From: a bacterium
GTDB lineage: Bacteria > Bdellovibrionota_C > UBA2361 > SZUA-149 > JAQTWB01
Length of the DNA stretch: 56,800 nucleotides
Assembly (NCBI GenBank): GCA_028689495.1
Contig: JAQTWB010000012.1
Location: 1 to 56,800, forward strand
Reading direction: 5' to 3'
Part shown: positions 17,092-26,169 of the stretch, piece after piece
Layout of the letters: every line of letters starts with the position of its first letter
How positions within the stretch are numbered: the stretch's first letter is position 1
Made by a program: the position numbers and the translations under genes
The notes under the pieces: generated by a model
What the model was told of the DNA's origin: nothing
The model's input: only the letters and a program-made list of their open reading frames with translations
Database searches by the model: none

Positions 17092-18237
17092 ATGAAGCAG
17101 GTAATCCTCTCGGCGGTATTTCTTTTGTTATTGGTTCTTCCCGGGGTGCAGATGATTCTGCCGATGGTTGAAGAGAACAAGCTAATTGGTGCGCAGACAG
17201 TAAAAGATTTTCCCTCATTTTCATATGAAGGCATTATGAGCGGGGTAATGCAGCAGCAGTTGGCAGAATGGTTTGCTGCACATATCGGCTTTCGTGGACA
17301 TCTGATAAGAACTGACAATCAAATAAATGTCTCTGTATTTAAAGAGATGTCGAAGAGGAGTAGTTCGCAGATTGTTCTCGGGCGTAACGCCTTTCTTTTT
17401 GAAAAGCCATACATCAATAATTACAATCGACAGGACAGTGTGGCGGATGCGGTTCTGCTTGAGGTCGCAGGTAAAATTGCTGAGCTTCAAGAAAAACTTC
17501 GAGTTCGAGGGGTCCAGTTCCTTGTTGTAATATCGCCAAGTAAGGCCAGTGTTTATCCGGAGAACATTCCCTCGCGTTTTGTCCGCCGCAGCCGTGATCT
17601 GGAGCCTGGTAATTACGAGCGCTGGACTCCGATGCTTGCCGCGCGCGGTATCAATTATCTTGATGGCAGGGATTTTCTGCTGAAGCTCAAACAAACTGAG
17701 AGGTTCCCTGTATACGCGGCTAGTGGGACACACTGGAATTATTATGCCGTGTGTCAGTTTCTTACAGAGCTGAGTGAGCGATTGTCTGAGCTTCTTGGGA
17801 AACAGCTGGCAAAAGTTACCTGGAGAGAGGCCAGGCTCGAGGCAAGGCCGAAGGGGGACGACCAGGACCTGTTGCTCTTTGCTAACCTCTGGCGACGGGC
17901 GGCACTTTTTCAACCAACGCCTTATGCGATGACCGGCAATACCCGAAATGGCCAGGAGTTTCGTCCACGGGTGCTGATTGTCGGGGCCAGTCATGTCTGG
18001 CAGATGCTACATATCCTCGACAAGCAGAGAATTTTTGCTCAGCGCGATTTTTATTACTACTTTCGCCGAAAAAACAGTTCTCCGCCGCTTAAGGAAGAGG
18101 CGCTGGATCCCGCCACTATCAACTGGCAGCAGGATATGCTGGAGAAGGATGTAGTGATTCTTGAGATCAACGAGGCGGTTATCCCTAGCGCCGGTTTTGG
18201 TTTTGTCGATGCCGCTCTGGGCTGGTTGGGGCGCTGA
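17092..18237 (+). CDS. AlgJ/AlgX-like SGNH-type acetyltransferase
   Basis: Predicted periplasmic partner of the MBOAT protein, transferring acyl groups to a polysaccharide. The 381 residues have an N-terminal signal anchor, a conserved block FLVVISPSKASVYPENIP, the His motif SGTHWN (H214) and a Ser in VGASHVW (S300). In AlgJ/AlgX the His motif reads D-x-H; here the Asp position is Gly (G212), so the triad may be incomplete or the Asp may come from elsewhere. The AGGAGG at 17084 fits ATG 17092 better than TTG 17089. The final gene of this module; a repeat-rich gap follows. Confidence 0.85.
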   Translation: MKQVILSAVFLLLLVLPGVQMILPMVEENKLIGAQTVKDFPSFSYEGIMSGVMQQQLAEWFAAHIGFRGHLIRTDNQINVSVFKEMSKRSSSQIVLGRNAFLFEKPYINNYNRQDSVADAVLLEVAGKIAELQEKLRVRGVQFLVVISPSKASVYPENIPSRFVRRSRDLEPGNYERWTPMLAARGINYLDGRDFLLKLKQTERFPVYAASGTHWNYYAVCQFLTELSERLSELLGKQLAKVTWREARLEARPKGDDQDLLLFANLWRRAALFQPTPYAMTGNTRNGQEFRPRVLIVGASHVWQMLHILDKQRIFAQRDFYYYFRRKNSSPPLKEEALDPATINWQQDMLEKDVVILEINEAVIPSAGFGFVDAALGWLGR

Positions 18238-18303
18238 AGTTATTGCCTCCATTTCGTCATCCCCGGCTTGACCGGGTACCGCCGCCAATGACAATTCGGT
18301 CGC

Positions 18304-18709
18304 TAGCCCGGATGTTGCACGTAAGCCCCCTGGAACTCTGGATCAGGGGGGGGGAGTAGAGAGGAGGGAATACTGGGGTATTCCCGACCGAACGCTCACC
18401 CGCAGATTGCCCAGAATTCGCGACCGCAACAGGGCCATCACAGAGTGCAAACTGTAACGGCAGAATTTTGTTAAAAACGGTCCTAGCTAAGCTGCCATCT
18501 ACCCTCACCCCTTGTCCCAGACCTCACAACCACGCGACAAGCTCAACCGCAACATCCGGGCCAGGCGAAGCTTGGCTCATAGCCTGAAATTTCTCAACAT
18601 CTATGGTCGTTTACCGATCATAGACCAACAAAGTGGCGTGCAAGGTAATCAATACCGTAAACGGCCACTATATACCGAACCCGTGAACTCACGTGCAATT
18701 TCCCGGTTA
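18304..18709. repeat. Composite locus of the inverted-arm repeat family (three arms plus module B)
   Basis: Within the 580-bp gene-free stretch 18238-18817. Arm 18304-18325 contains GCCCGGATGTTGCACGTAA. Arm 18521-18563 is its inverted partner and ends GCAACATCCGGGCC. The two bound a 260-bp block holding the 65-bp module B. A third arm at 18683-18709 is of the second type (ACGTGCAATTTCCCGG). Hairpins inside include CCCCCTG/CAGGGGG near 18326-18350 and a stem formed by CTATGGTCG and CGATCATAG near 18600. A further hairpin CCCGG/CCGGG at about 18260-18276 resembles common REP elements. Open frames here encode the recurring peptide motif CNIRA only because of the repeat, so I do not call genes. 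Confidence 0.8.
18358..18422 (+). repeat. Module B, copy 1 (65-bp internal repeat with hairpin)
   Basis: Highly similar, in opposite orientation, to 45385-45450. It contains the hairpin GGGAATACTGGGGTATTCCC; in the other copy the stem T-A pair is C-G, a compensatory change. The remainder (GACCGAACGCTC, GCCCAGAATT) is also conserved between copies. Confidence 0.8.
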
Positions 18710-18817
18710 AGATGATCTGGAATTATGACGTTCTTATATGTCCCGGAACTTTGTGGGAAGCCGGAGAGGATTATTTACCATGGGCGAATTGATCGTCTGT
18801 GACATTTGGGGAAAGGG

Positions 18818-20230
18818 ATGCTGGCAGTATCAGGTGTCTTTTTTATTGGCTTGTTTTTCTCTTGGGCACTGTTGTGGCGAGTCGATTTCATATCTGGGGA
18901 TGAATATCCTGAGTTGTGTAATGCAGAGGGTGACGATGACCCAAGGTTGTCAGCTGAATTTTGGGAATCCGAGATCATGTCCAAAGGTCGAGCTTCCGCT
19001 CTGGGGGTGGCTGAAATCGGAGTGGCTGGTTCGGTTCCAGGTTCCCCTATTGACATGGTTATTTCTGCCGATGTTTGTGAGGCATTTATCAGAAGTGTTT
19101 TTCAGAGACTTTCTCGCGAGGTTGAAATTCGCGAATTGAATCTGGATATGGGGGCTATGACAATTTCCCTGTTGACGGGGGCGGAGAGGCGGACCTGTCT
19201 GCTTTCCGGTTTCGAGGAGGATTATCGTCATGCTTCGTCAGCGAAACGCGACGAATACATAGCACTTGTCGTTGATAGTATCTTGCAACAGAAGTCTCCA
19301 GAAAACTTCAGTCCTTCAGAAATTCTGCAACGTCTGCGGCCACGTATACGGGATATTTATTCAGGCAACATGCTTTCGCTTGCTGGACATACAGGATCGT
19401 CTGCCGGACTTGCTTCGCCTCTTGGTTGTTCAAGGCTATTTCAGGTATCTCTGTCGCTCGATTATCCGTCCTGCTCATTTCCGGCCAGAACCGAAGATTT
19501 GGATATGTTGGGTCTGTCTGAGCTTGAGCTTGGGCGAATCGCCCGGGAAAATTTGTTTCGCGATATCGAGAGGAGTGGTCGTTTATTGGAGATGGTATCT
19601 CCTGGATTGTATTTTTATACTGCCGAAGATGGGTTTAATGCACCGAGTCTTATTCTTGCAGATTTGTTGCGAGAGACAAAATTACACGGACAAGCGATTG
19701 CAGCATTTGCCGATGCTTCGACAATTATTCTTACCGGAAGTCACGATTTTGCCGGGCTTGCCGCAATGGCCGAAATACTGGCCGAAGGTGTCAATATTGG
19801 ACTTCCTCTTTTACCTGGTGCCTTGTTGCTTCGCGATGATCACGCCTGGTGTGATTTCGCCACCGAGAGTGCCAGTTCGCATCTGCCACAAGCGCACGTT
19901 GAGCTTCAGACTGCCTTCAATAATATTCAGCAGGCTTCAGTTGTCGAGGCATATACACGATTACAGCCAATGATGGCGGAGCGTTATGGGCAGGACGTTT
20001 GTGTCGCTGAGGTTGTATTGCGCGAGTTTGCCGCCGATGTATTGAAAGCTGTAGTAATCATTCCGGATGATGCGGTGCACCTGATTCTGCCATGCACTGA
20101 GATGGTAGAATTGGCCGGCAAAGGGAAAAAACGCAAAAGTCTGTCGTTGGATTGTTTTCTGCAGGGGAAGACTTGTCGTGTGCAACCACTTGCCGGGATA
20201 AACGGTTATCTTCTTCTGTCGCCGGAGTAA
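18818..20230 (+). CDS. DUF1444-like protein with N-terminal membrane anchor
   Basis: A 470-residue protein with one hydrophobic N-terminal segment (LAVSGVFFIGLFFSWALLW) and a long soluble remainder. The C-terminal half shows segments that resemble the DUF1444/YtpQ family (ADASTIILTGSHDFAGLAAMAE, LLPGALLLRDDH, AADVLKAVVIIPDD), whose function is unknown; this assignment is by eye and tentative. ATG 18818 was chosen over TTG 18806, although the preceding GGGGAAAGGG is unusually close. Preceded by the repeat locus and convergent with the patatin gene. Confidence 0.7.
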   Translation: MLAVSGVFFIGLFFSWALLWRVDFISGDEYPELCNAEGDDDPRLSAEFWESEIMSKGRASALGVAEIGVAGSVPGSPIDMVISADVCEAFIRSVFQRLSREVEIRELNLDMGAMTISLLTGAERRTCLLSGFEEDYRHASSAKRDEYIALVVDSILQQKSPENFSPSEILQRLRPRIRDIYSGNMLSLAGHTGSSAGLASPLGCSRLFQVSLSLDYPSCSFPARTEDLDMLGLSELELGRIARENLFRDIERSGRLLEMVSPGLYFYTAEDGFNAPSLILADLLRETKLHGQAIAAFADASTIILTGSHDFAGLAAMAEILAEGVNIGLPLLPGALLLRDDHAWCDFATESASSHLPQAHVELQTAFNNIQQASVVEAYTRLQPMMAERYGQDVCVAEVVLREFAADVLKAVVIIPDDAVHLILPCTEMVELAGKGKKRKSLSLDCFLQGKTCRVQPLAGINGYLLLSPE

Positions 20231-20267
20231 GTTGAAATGGTAATGGTTATCTCTGCCTGCACTTTAT

Positions 20268-20289
20268 GGGTGTGTTGAAAAACAAACCC
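20268..20289. terminator. Hairpin between convergent genes, related to the 53.7-kb tandem repeat
   Basis: GGGTGTGTT, loop GAAA, then AACAAACCC: a 9-bp stem with one mismatch. The same sequence heads each unit of the tandem repeat at 53745-53986. Its position between the convergent stops at 20230 and 20329 suits a bidirectional terminator, but there is no T-run on either side. Confidence 0.45.
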
Positions 20290-20328
20290 TCCAAAGGTCT
20301 TCGGTTATTCTGACGCCAAGGTTACAGT

Positions 20329-21474
20329 TTATGCCGCTTCCGGTTTCGCTGTCGGCAATTTGTCATCGCAGTTGTCTTCGCAAATTGGAGCGAAGGTGCG
20401 AGCAATCCAGGCCATTCCATCGTTATAGCCATATTCGAGTAGTGCCTCGGCAAAATCAGGATGAAGCGTTACATAAGACATTACTTCATACGCCAGTTCT
20501 TCTCCCAGTCTGTGTTTGAGGATCTTGAAAACCGGCCAGGTTGGGCCAAGGGCCATAATGTAGTCTTTTGTCGAACGCCCCAGTGAAAGTTTGAGGAAAT
20601 GTCCGAGTCCCTTGCTGTTGTGAAAGTCGACGATTTCTTCAGGCACAAGACAATATGAACCAGGGACGGCTGAGACCTGCCATGTAGGTTTGGTGTAGTG
20701 TGGCTCATCGTAATGATCAAACCACCAGCGGCGTCCGGAACAGTCGAGAATGAAAATACGCTCAGCGCCGAGGCGAACAGCTGGATCGACGGGGTGATTG
20801 TCGCAGATACCGCCGTCGACAAGGCGGACATTCCTATTCTCGAGGTCGAGTGTGACTGGAGGAAGGACCGAGGGCAGCGCAGCGCTGGCAAGCCCATGTC
20901 GTGCCTGGAGTTCTTTCAGGTAACAAACTTCGAAGTTCGCTCCATCCAGAGCGTGTTGATCAAGTCGTTTTCTTGTTCGTGCGAGAAGTAACGGCAAGCG
21001 CTCTTCTCCTTCAATTGTTGTCATTACGGCGACGGCTTTTAGAGTAGGGATGTCGACGTTGCCATGGTCGGCGATAATCTGGTTGATGCGATCCTGAAGT
21101 GGAGTGGGATTGAAAATTGATACTGAGGAGGCGACAGGACCGGGAGAAGAGTAACGCAGGAAGGCAACTTTTAGTGTTCTGACAAAGGTGTGGGATATGT
21201 GTCCCGAGAATGTGTTGCGGTAAGTCCGTTCACGCCAGACATCGGCTATTGCTTCTACGGCTTCGTGTAGCCCACTGCCCAGGCAGCCGGAGAGGACAAT
21301 GCCGTTAATAGCTCCAACGCTGGTGCCAACTATAACCGAAATGTTTTCTGTCTGAAGTATGCCCGTACTGGCCAGAGCCCGTAGAATGCCTATTTGGTAG
21401 GCCGCTCTCGCCCCACCACCGGAAAGCACTATCCCAGTTGGAAGGGACGGTGTTTGTTTTTCATTACTGCTCAT
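20329..21474 (-). CDS. Patatin-like phospholipase
   Basis: Predicted serine lipid acyl hydrolase with a Ser-Asp dyad. The oxyanion glycine block GIVLSGGGARAAYQIG, the nucleophile elbow GTSVG and the DGG motif with catalytic Asp (VDGGICDNHPVDPAV) are all present. No signal peptide, so probably cytoplasmic or peripheral at the inner membrane. The start MSSNEKQTP at 21474 is preferred because AAGAGGAG lies just upstream; a 24-residue longer form to 21546 is possible. It is downstream of the OlsF-like acyltransferase in the same direction (290 nt gap), suggesting membrane lipid turnover. Confidence 0.9.
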   Translation of the reverse strand: MSSNEKQTPSLPTGIVLSGGGARAAYQIGILRALASTGILQTENISVIVGTSVGAINGIVLSGCLGSGLHEAVEAIADVWRERTYRNTFSGHISHTFVRTLKVAFLRYSSPGPVASSVSIFNPTPLQDRINQIIADHGNVDIPTLKAVAVMTTIEGEERLPLLLARTRKRLDQHALDGANFEVCYLKELQARHGLASAALPSVLPPVTLDLENRNVRLVDGGICDNHPVDPAVRLGAERIFILDCSGRRWWFDHYDEPHYTKPTWQVSAVPGSYCLVPEEIVDFHNSKGLGHFLKLSLGRSTKDYIMALGPTWPVFKILKHRLGEELAYEVMSYVTLHPDFAEALLEYGYNDGMAWIARTFAPICEDNCDDKLPTAKPEAA

Positions 21475-21764
21475 ACTCCTCTTAGCCCCGCTAGTAACTG
21501 TTATGATGCGGCATACCCATGGAAAAGTGCAGTTGTGCAGCATCACGGAGCAAAAAATATCACAATTCAGACTGATTCTTGTCCGATTGGTCGATCTCCT
21601 ATGTTCTTATATCGTCAGCCACGGTCGAAGCTTTAGTCTTTGAGGGCAATTATATGTCAGGGACAGCACTTGCCCGGACGAGACAACCAGATCTTGAGGT
21701 TGGCAGAGGATGGATATCAGAGAGCAAGAATCTGAGGGGAAAGTTCAACCGTAATACTCGCTGG

Positions 21765-23693
21765 TCAGGATGCCTGCTTCTGGGGAGAATTGCTGCCATT
21801 GTCTCCGTGGAAAGCGCGGAAGGTGCTGACGCCTTCCCGGCTCATGAACCGCGCAAGCAGCTTGGGGTCGGACTCCATGAAGTCAACATAGATAAGGCCG
21901 TCGAGTACGTCACCGAAATTTTCGTCGACATTAAATCCGAGAAGTCGACCGCCTAGCTTGAGATATTGTCGCAGTAGCACCGGGATTTGGTGATGAGTAG
22001 CCTCCATTTCCTGTAACAGGTCGGAGATGTCAGACAGGTCTTTGACAACTATGCTGGATGCCTCCTTGTCCACTCCGCGAAGCTGGGACTTACGCATCGG
22101 GTTTCTTGCTTTGATCATTCGTGCAAGTTCCGGGAAGTAGCTGTTCTCCTCAAGAAAGCGGGTAATCAGCTGACGGGAGGCTGTGTCATATTCGCTGTTG
22201 ATGCAGACGGTTCCAAAGAGAATTTTATACTCGGGATTCAAGAGAACATAGGCGCAAATGCCCTTCCAGAGCATCAGCAGTGGTGAATAACTTTTCTGAT
22301 ATTCGCGGCGAATAAATGATCTTCCGAGTTCAAGAGCTGGGCCCATTTGCTGCAGCAATTCTCTCTGGTAGTGAAAAAGCGAGTAGGTATAAAGGCCCTT
22401 GCGTCCAAACTGTTCCAGCACAACATCGGTTTTTGCCAGGCGATAGGCGCCGACGACTTCTTCGGCCTCGCGGTTCCAGACGAAAAGATGTGTGTAATAA
22501 TTGTCATAATTGTCGATATCAAGCGCTTTGCCTGTGCCTTCCTGAACTGCTCTGAAGGTCAATTCCCGCAGTCGGCCGATTTCGCGAAGCAGGTGCGGAG
22601 CCTGATTGGCAGTCATGAAATAGACCTGAAGGTTGTCTGCTGTGATTAGCAGATGATCGGGAGGCAGATTTTTTACTTCACTGACGTAAAGTTCTTTCGC
22701 CTCGGCTTCAGCGACGGGGACATGATTTGAGTCTTCTTTTCGGGCAGCCTGCTGCTTGGCGGCGCCGCTGACTCGTTCAGCCAGAGGAGATTGATCGCGG
22801 TGGCCTAGAATATAGGTTCTCAGACGAAGGTAGTCGCTTATTTCCTGACGGGAGCTTAGCGATGCCAGTTTCTCATGGGCAATAGCATTGCCAATCCGCA
22901 GTTCTATTGAGCGTCCACGTTTATTGGCCAGCTCGCGCGGTAACATGATTGTCCGCAATAGCGGATGAACAGTTCCAACCGCCTGAAAAAGCATGCTGTT
23001 GTGTCCGGCAAAGTAGATAGGGACAACAGGAGCTTTGGTCTTTTGGACAATACGGGCAACCGTAAGACTCCAGGGAGGATCGACAATTTCTCTTTTTTTC
23101 CAGTGATAATGTGAGACTGCACCGGAAGGGAATATACAAAGGAGTCCGCCATTATTAACCCAGTCGATAGCTTCTCTTAGTGGTGCGATGTTATTTTTCG
23201 AGGAGTGCGGACCATCAAAAGGATCGACGGCGATGAAGAAGTCCTGGATTTCGCCGACTCGCCGTAGGAGGAAATTGGCCATCAGCTTAACATCCGGGCG
23301 AATGGCAGAAAGGAAGTCAGCCAGAATGACCCCTTCCAGGCCACCAAAGGGATGATTGGCGACGATTATTCCAGGGCCCTTGTCGGGAATTCTCTTCGGG
23401 TCCCCGTCGGAGACAATATATTTAACATTAAGTGCTTCAAGTGCCGCACGGGTAAATTGTTCTTTGGGAGCCGTTCCACTAATTAACTGATAGTGTTTAT
23501 CGAGATAGTCCAGGCCGAGGAGGGACTCCAGTGCAGGGCGGGCGACTTTAAATGCACTGCGCATTAGGGGATTGTTGATCCGCTCTTCGATATCGAGTTT
23601 GAATGGTGAGGTTGAGCTGGTTTTTTTTGTCACTCGGAAAGTGCCCTTTTTGCGATACTCAATGTTATACCAGCCTGAAGCAGGCACACCCAT
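21765..23693 (-). CDS. OlsF-like bifunctional acyltransferase (ornithine lipid synthase type)
   Basis: A 642-residue two-domain enzyme. The N-terminal half (about 60-300) is a PlsC/OlsA-like O-acyltransferase with NHPFGGLEG in place of the HX4D motif, and FIAVDPFDGP and LCIFPSGAVSH. The C-terminal half (about 345-560) is an OlsB/hemolysin-type N-acyltransferase with FMTANQAPHLLREIGRLRE, ELGRSFIRREYQK and LLMLWKGI. Known OlsF proteins join these two activities to acylate ornithine and then lyso-ornithine lipid. Substrate here is inferred. Start is uncertain: ATG 23693 lacks a clear ribosome binding site and lies inside an inverted repeat; GTG at 23633 is an alternative. Confidence 0.85.
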   Translation of the reverse strand: MGVPASGWYNIEYRKKGTFRVTKKTSSTSPFKLDIEERINNPLMRSAFKVARPALESLLGLDYLDKHYQLISGTAPKEQFTRAALEALNVKYIVSDGDPKRIPDKGPGIIVANHPFGGLEGVILADFLSAIRPDVKLMANFLLRRVGEIQDFFIAVDPFDGPHSSKNNIAPLREAIDWVNNGGLLCIFPSGAVSHYHWKKREIVDPPWSLTVARIVQKTKAPVVPIYFAGHNSMLFQAVGTVHPLLRTIMLPRELANKRGRSIELRIGNAIAHEKLASLSSRQEISDYLRLRTYILGHRDQSPLAERVSGAAKQQAARKEDSNHVPVAEAEAKELYVSEVKNLPPDHLLITADNLQVYFMTANQAPHLLREIGRLRELTFRAVQEGTGKALDIDNYDNYYTHLFVWNREAEEVVGAYRLAKTDVVLEQFGRKGLYTYSLFHYQRELLQQMGPALELGRSFIRREYQKSYSPLLMLWKGICAYVLLNPEYKILFGTVCINSEYDTASRQLITRFLEENSYFPELARMIKARNPMRKSQLRGVDKEASSIVVKDLSDISDLLQEMEATHHQIPVLLRQYLKLGGRLLGFNVDENFGDVLDGLIYVDFMESDPKLLARFMSREGVSTFRAFHGDNGSNSPQKQAS

Positions 23694-23728
23694 ACAGTAG
23701 TTATATGCCGGAGGAAGGGTGTGCTGGT
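23681..23728. repeat. Inverted repeat across the OlsF-like start region
   Basis: GCACACCC (ending 23691) and GGGTGTGC (starting 23718) can pair over a 26-nt loop that includes the proposed ATG region. It could expose or hide the start in the mRNA, or be a degenerate REP element. Confidence 0.5.
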
Positions 23729-24015
23729 GGATCCTCCCGTTCGGCTGACTCTCATACCTTCATCTTGCCTATACAAGTCGTATATTTCAGTTTGGGCTCC
23801 AATTTTGTTGAGACCCCTATTTCTTTAAACCCTTATTCCCTTAAACCTTGGGTGAAACAAGTTTCCGCTTATCCGATTTGTTCGGTAAAACCATAGCAAA
23901 ACGAAGGGTTTGTAACACAACAAGCTGATTTGCTCAATTGCTCTTTCCCTAACGCATACTATTGAGACATGGTGGCATCTAACATATTGGTCTGATGAAG
24001 GCTGGATCGCGGATT

Positions 24016-24096
24016 TAGCCTGGATGTTGCACGTAAACCTTTTGCAAGGTTGTGAAACCTGATTCAATCGTGAACTTACGTGTAATTTTCGGGTTA
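24016..24096. repeat. Complete 81-bp copy of the inverted-arm repeat
   Basis: Left arm TAGCCTGGATGTTGCACGTA at 24016, right arm containing ACTTACGTGTAATTTTCGGG ending 24096; the arms are inverted partners. The spacer contains the pair CAAGGTTGTGAAACC that recurs in other copies. It occupies part of the 454-bp gap 23694-24147; otherwise that gap holds AT-rich sequence in which I see no clear promoter. It lies 52 nt before the chemotaxis operon. Confidence 0.85.
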
Positions 24097-24147
24097 GAGC
24101 CGCTTAGCCTTTCAGACTTGGCATAAGTGATTTGGAGGTTCGAAATT

Positions 24148-26169
24148 TTGAGCAAGCGACGTGCGGGTGCGCCTTTTATCCCAGCGACAAAGCCGATTAA
24201 TGCCACAACCCTTGAGGTTGCCGATGGAGCTGTACGTGTAGTTCAGATTCAGCCAACTGCCAAGGCTCAACCAACGGCTGCGAAGATCCCGGAGGTAAGT
24301 CAACCAGCCTCTTTTATGTCTCCGCCTTCGGGAACTACTGTTTTTTCACCTGCGGAACTTGAGAGGTTTAGATCGCGAAGTCCCGAAGTTCAGCAGGTCT
24401 TGGTTGATGAAATTCAATCTTCTTTGGCGAATCCGCGCAGAGAGATTGCTATTCCGCTTGTCACACCAGTGCAGAAGGTTATTCCAAAAGATCGACAGGA
24501 ATATAGTTCCTCAGTTGTATCGGGAGACGCCGTTCCGCCGGTGGAACAAACTGAACCAGCCAGAGAGTCATCCGGCAAGGCAATGGTGGGTAAGGCGGAT
24601 GCTCCAATGATTTCAAGTGGCGTGCCACGATTAAACCTGTCCGATATTTCTCAGGCAGGGGTTAAATTATCTGCACGGGAAGGGACAAAGATTAAAAGAG
24701 AAGTAGCCACTCCTGAAGTATCATCAGCAGTAGAGGAAGTGGACGATTATGATACAGCGGAAGAAAGTGAAAAGAAGCGTTCATCATTGGGTTGGATGAT
24801 TCTGACGGTAATATTTGGAGTGATTTCAGCAGTTGGCTATTACACATTCATGATGCCGGCTCCAGAAGTTCATTACACGAAAGAGGAGTTAAAACTGTTT
24901 TGGGTTTCCGGGATTCCATCTGATCTGGTGAAGATCATTGGGGTCGCTGTGCGACCGGATTCTGAGTTGGCAAGTTATGCTGAAGGGTTGATAAGAAGAA
25001 GCATACTTGCCCAGGACTCCCGGAAGGATCCAAGAGGTTTTCTCGGCGATGTCATTCGTATCACCTACAATCCGGCGTGGGAGTTGAAACTGAGCGATCT
25101 GGATCGTCGCGCAGCGTTGATTTATTCTGCCTTGCCGATTGCTGAGTCAACAATTCCTCGGGACGTGATTCCATCGATTTCTTCACTTGGTCCTGAGGTG
25201 CAACTGGCGATTTCTTTGTCTTATCCGACGATGACGAAGACTTTGCAGGAGATACCGGCAAGTAATTTTATCAAGTTACCAGCGCCAATCGGGCTTGGAA
25301 TGCGTTCTCTGGTAGCGCTTCGCCCGGATTTGACAGCAGCCGATCCGATTGTGCAAAAATTTGCGAAGATTGCGATAAACGGCTTTCGCGATCCGATAGA
25401 ACTAAGTGACTTTGTGAATCTTGATGTGGAAGCAGCATTGCTTGCGCTGGCTGGATTGTATCGAGGTGACGACGAACATTCTGGGCAGGTAATGCAGATT
25501 CTTTTCGAACATCCAAACATTCATTTTGCAGATAAATTGATTGAATGGGGGAAGGAGGTCAGCATCATCAAGTGGAAAGGGGTCACTCCGTCCGTAGAGT
25601 TGCAGATTCTTGCCGGCTTGACGCCCGAAGGGAATATCCCTGATGTATTGATTCGTTATCTTTCTTCCCATCCGGTTGCTGGGATTCGCGCATATGCATT
25701 AACAAGAGCTATTAATGTCGCCAAATTTTTTCATCCTGCAGCTTACGCCGTTCTAAGACGTCTTTCAGATGAGCCTACCCTGCTTTCGGGCGAAGAGACT
25801 TTGAAACTGGCCGAGTTCCTTGGTGATCAGCAGAATCAAAAAAAGGCTGATGTCTTACGTTGGATAGCGACATCTCCATCGGAAGAGATCCTTGGTTTGA
25901 TAGTTGTCGGGTCATCCTCATTAAAAGAAATTACATTACTTGATTTTGAAGCTTTCCGATTACTTCGCAGCAGTGGTTGGCAGCCAAACAAGGAGCAGAT
26001 CGATAAGCTCTCTGGTAATCCGGAAAAATTTATTCGAATATTTGCGATTACTCAAGCATACAAAAGTATGTCGCGAGATGAGCAAGTAGAGTTTTTTAAT
26101 CAGAGGTTGAGCAAGGAGAGAGATCCGGAATTGCAGGTTCAGCTGAAGACCATGTTGGGTAGTTTATGA
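24148..26169 (+). CDS. Membrane protein with helical-repeat domain, first gene of the che operon
   Basis: A 673-residue protein of unrecognised family. Residues 1-210 are Pro/Ala/Thr/Ser-rich and probably disordered, ending in an acidic stretch (EEVDDYDTAEESEKKR). One membrane helix follows (about 214-236, LGWMILTVIFGVISAVGYY). The remaining 430 residues look alpha-helical with HEAT-like periodicity. If the N-terminus is cytoplasmic, the repeat domain is periplasmic. The start is TTG at 24148 with GGAGG 9 nt upstream. The stop overlaps the next ATG by 4 nt (ATGA), tying it to the HDOD-like protein and CheA. Confidence 0.78.
   Translation: MSKRRAGAPFIPATKPINATTLEVADGAVRVVQIQPTAKAQPTAAKIPEVSQPASFMSPPSGTTVFSPAELERFRSRSPEVQQVLVDEIQSSLANPRREIAIPLVTPVQKVIPKDRQEYSSSVVSGDAVPPVEQTEPARESSGKAMVGKADAPMISSGVPRLNLSDISQAGVKLSAREGTKIKREVATPEVSSAVEEVDDYDTAEESEKKRSSLGWMILTVIFGVISAVGYYTFMMPAPEVHYTKEELKLFWVSGIPSDLVKIIGVAVRPDSELASYAEGLIRRSILAQDSRKDPRGFLGDVIRITYNPAWELKLSDLDRRAALIYSALPIAESTIPRDVIPSISSLGPEVQLAISLSYPTMTKTLQEIPASNFIKLPAPIGLGMRSLVALRPDLTAADPIVQKFAKIAINGFRDPIELSDFVNLDVEAALLALAGLYRGDDEHSGQVMQILFEHPNIHFADKLIEWGKEVSIIKWKGVTPSVELQILAGLTPEGNIPDVLIRYLSSHPVAGIRAYALTRAINVAKFFHPAAYAVLRRLSDEPTLLSGEETLKLAEFLGDQQNQKKADVLRWIATSPSEEILGLIVVGSSSLKEITLLDFEAFRLLRSSGWQPNKEQIDKLSGNPEKFIRIFAITQAYKSMSRDEQVEFFNQRLSKERDPELQVQLKTMLGSL

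Noticed and set aside
18512-18715. 67-codon frame in the repeat locus
   Set aside because: It reads through repeat arms (NIRA peptide recurring at other copies) and has no ribosome binding site.
18238-18817. CRISPR array or insertion sequence at the repeat cluster
   Set aside because: Repeats are few, inverted and unevenly spaced; no transposase frame or regular spacers.
18738-19139. Alternative frame starting MSRNFVGSRR over the DUF1444-like gene
   Set aside because: It is much shorter than the overlapping 470-residue frame and lacks any family feature.
23825-24067. 80-codon minus-strand frame upstream of the che operon
   Set aside because: Covers the 24.0-kb repeat and AT-rich DNA; no start signal or recognisable protein.
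24090-24147. Sigma-54-like sequence TTGGCATAAGTGATTTGG before the che operon
   Set aside because: The GC of the -12 element is not at the required 10-nt spacing from GG.
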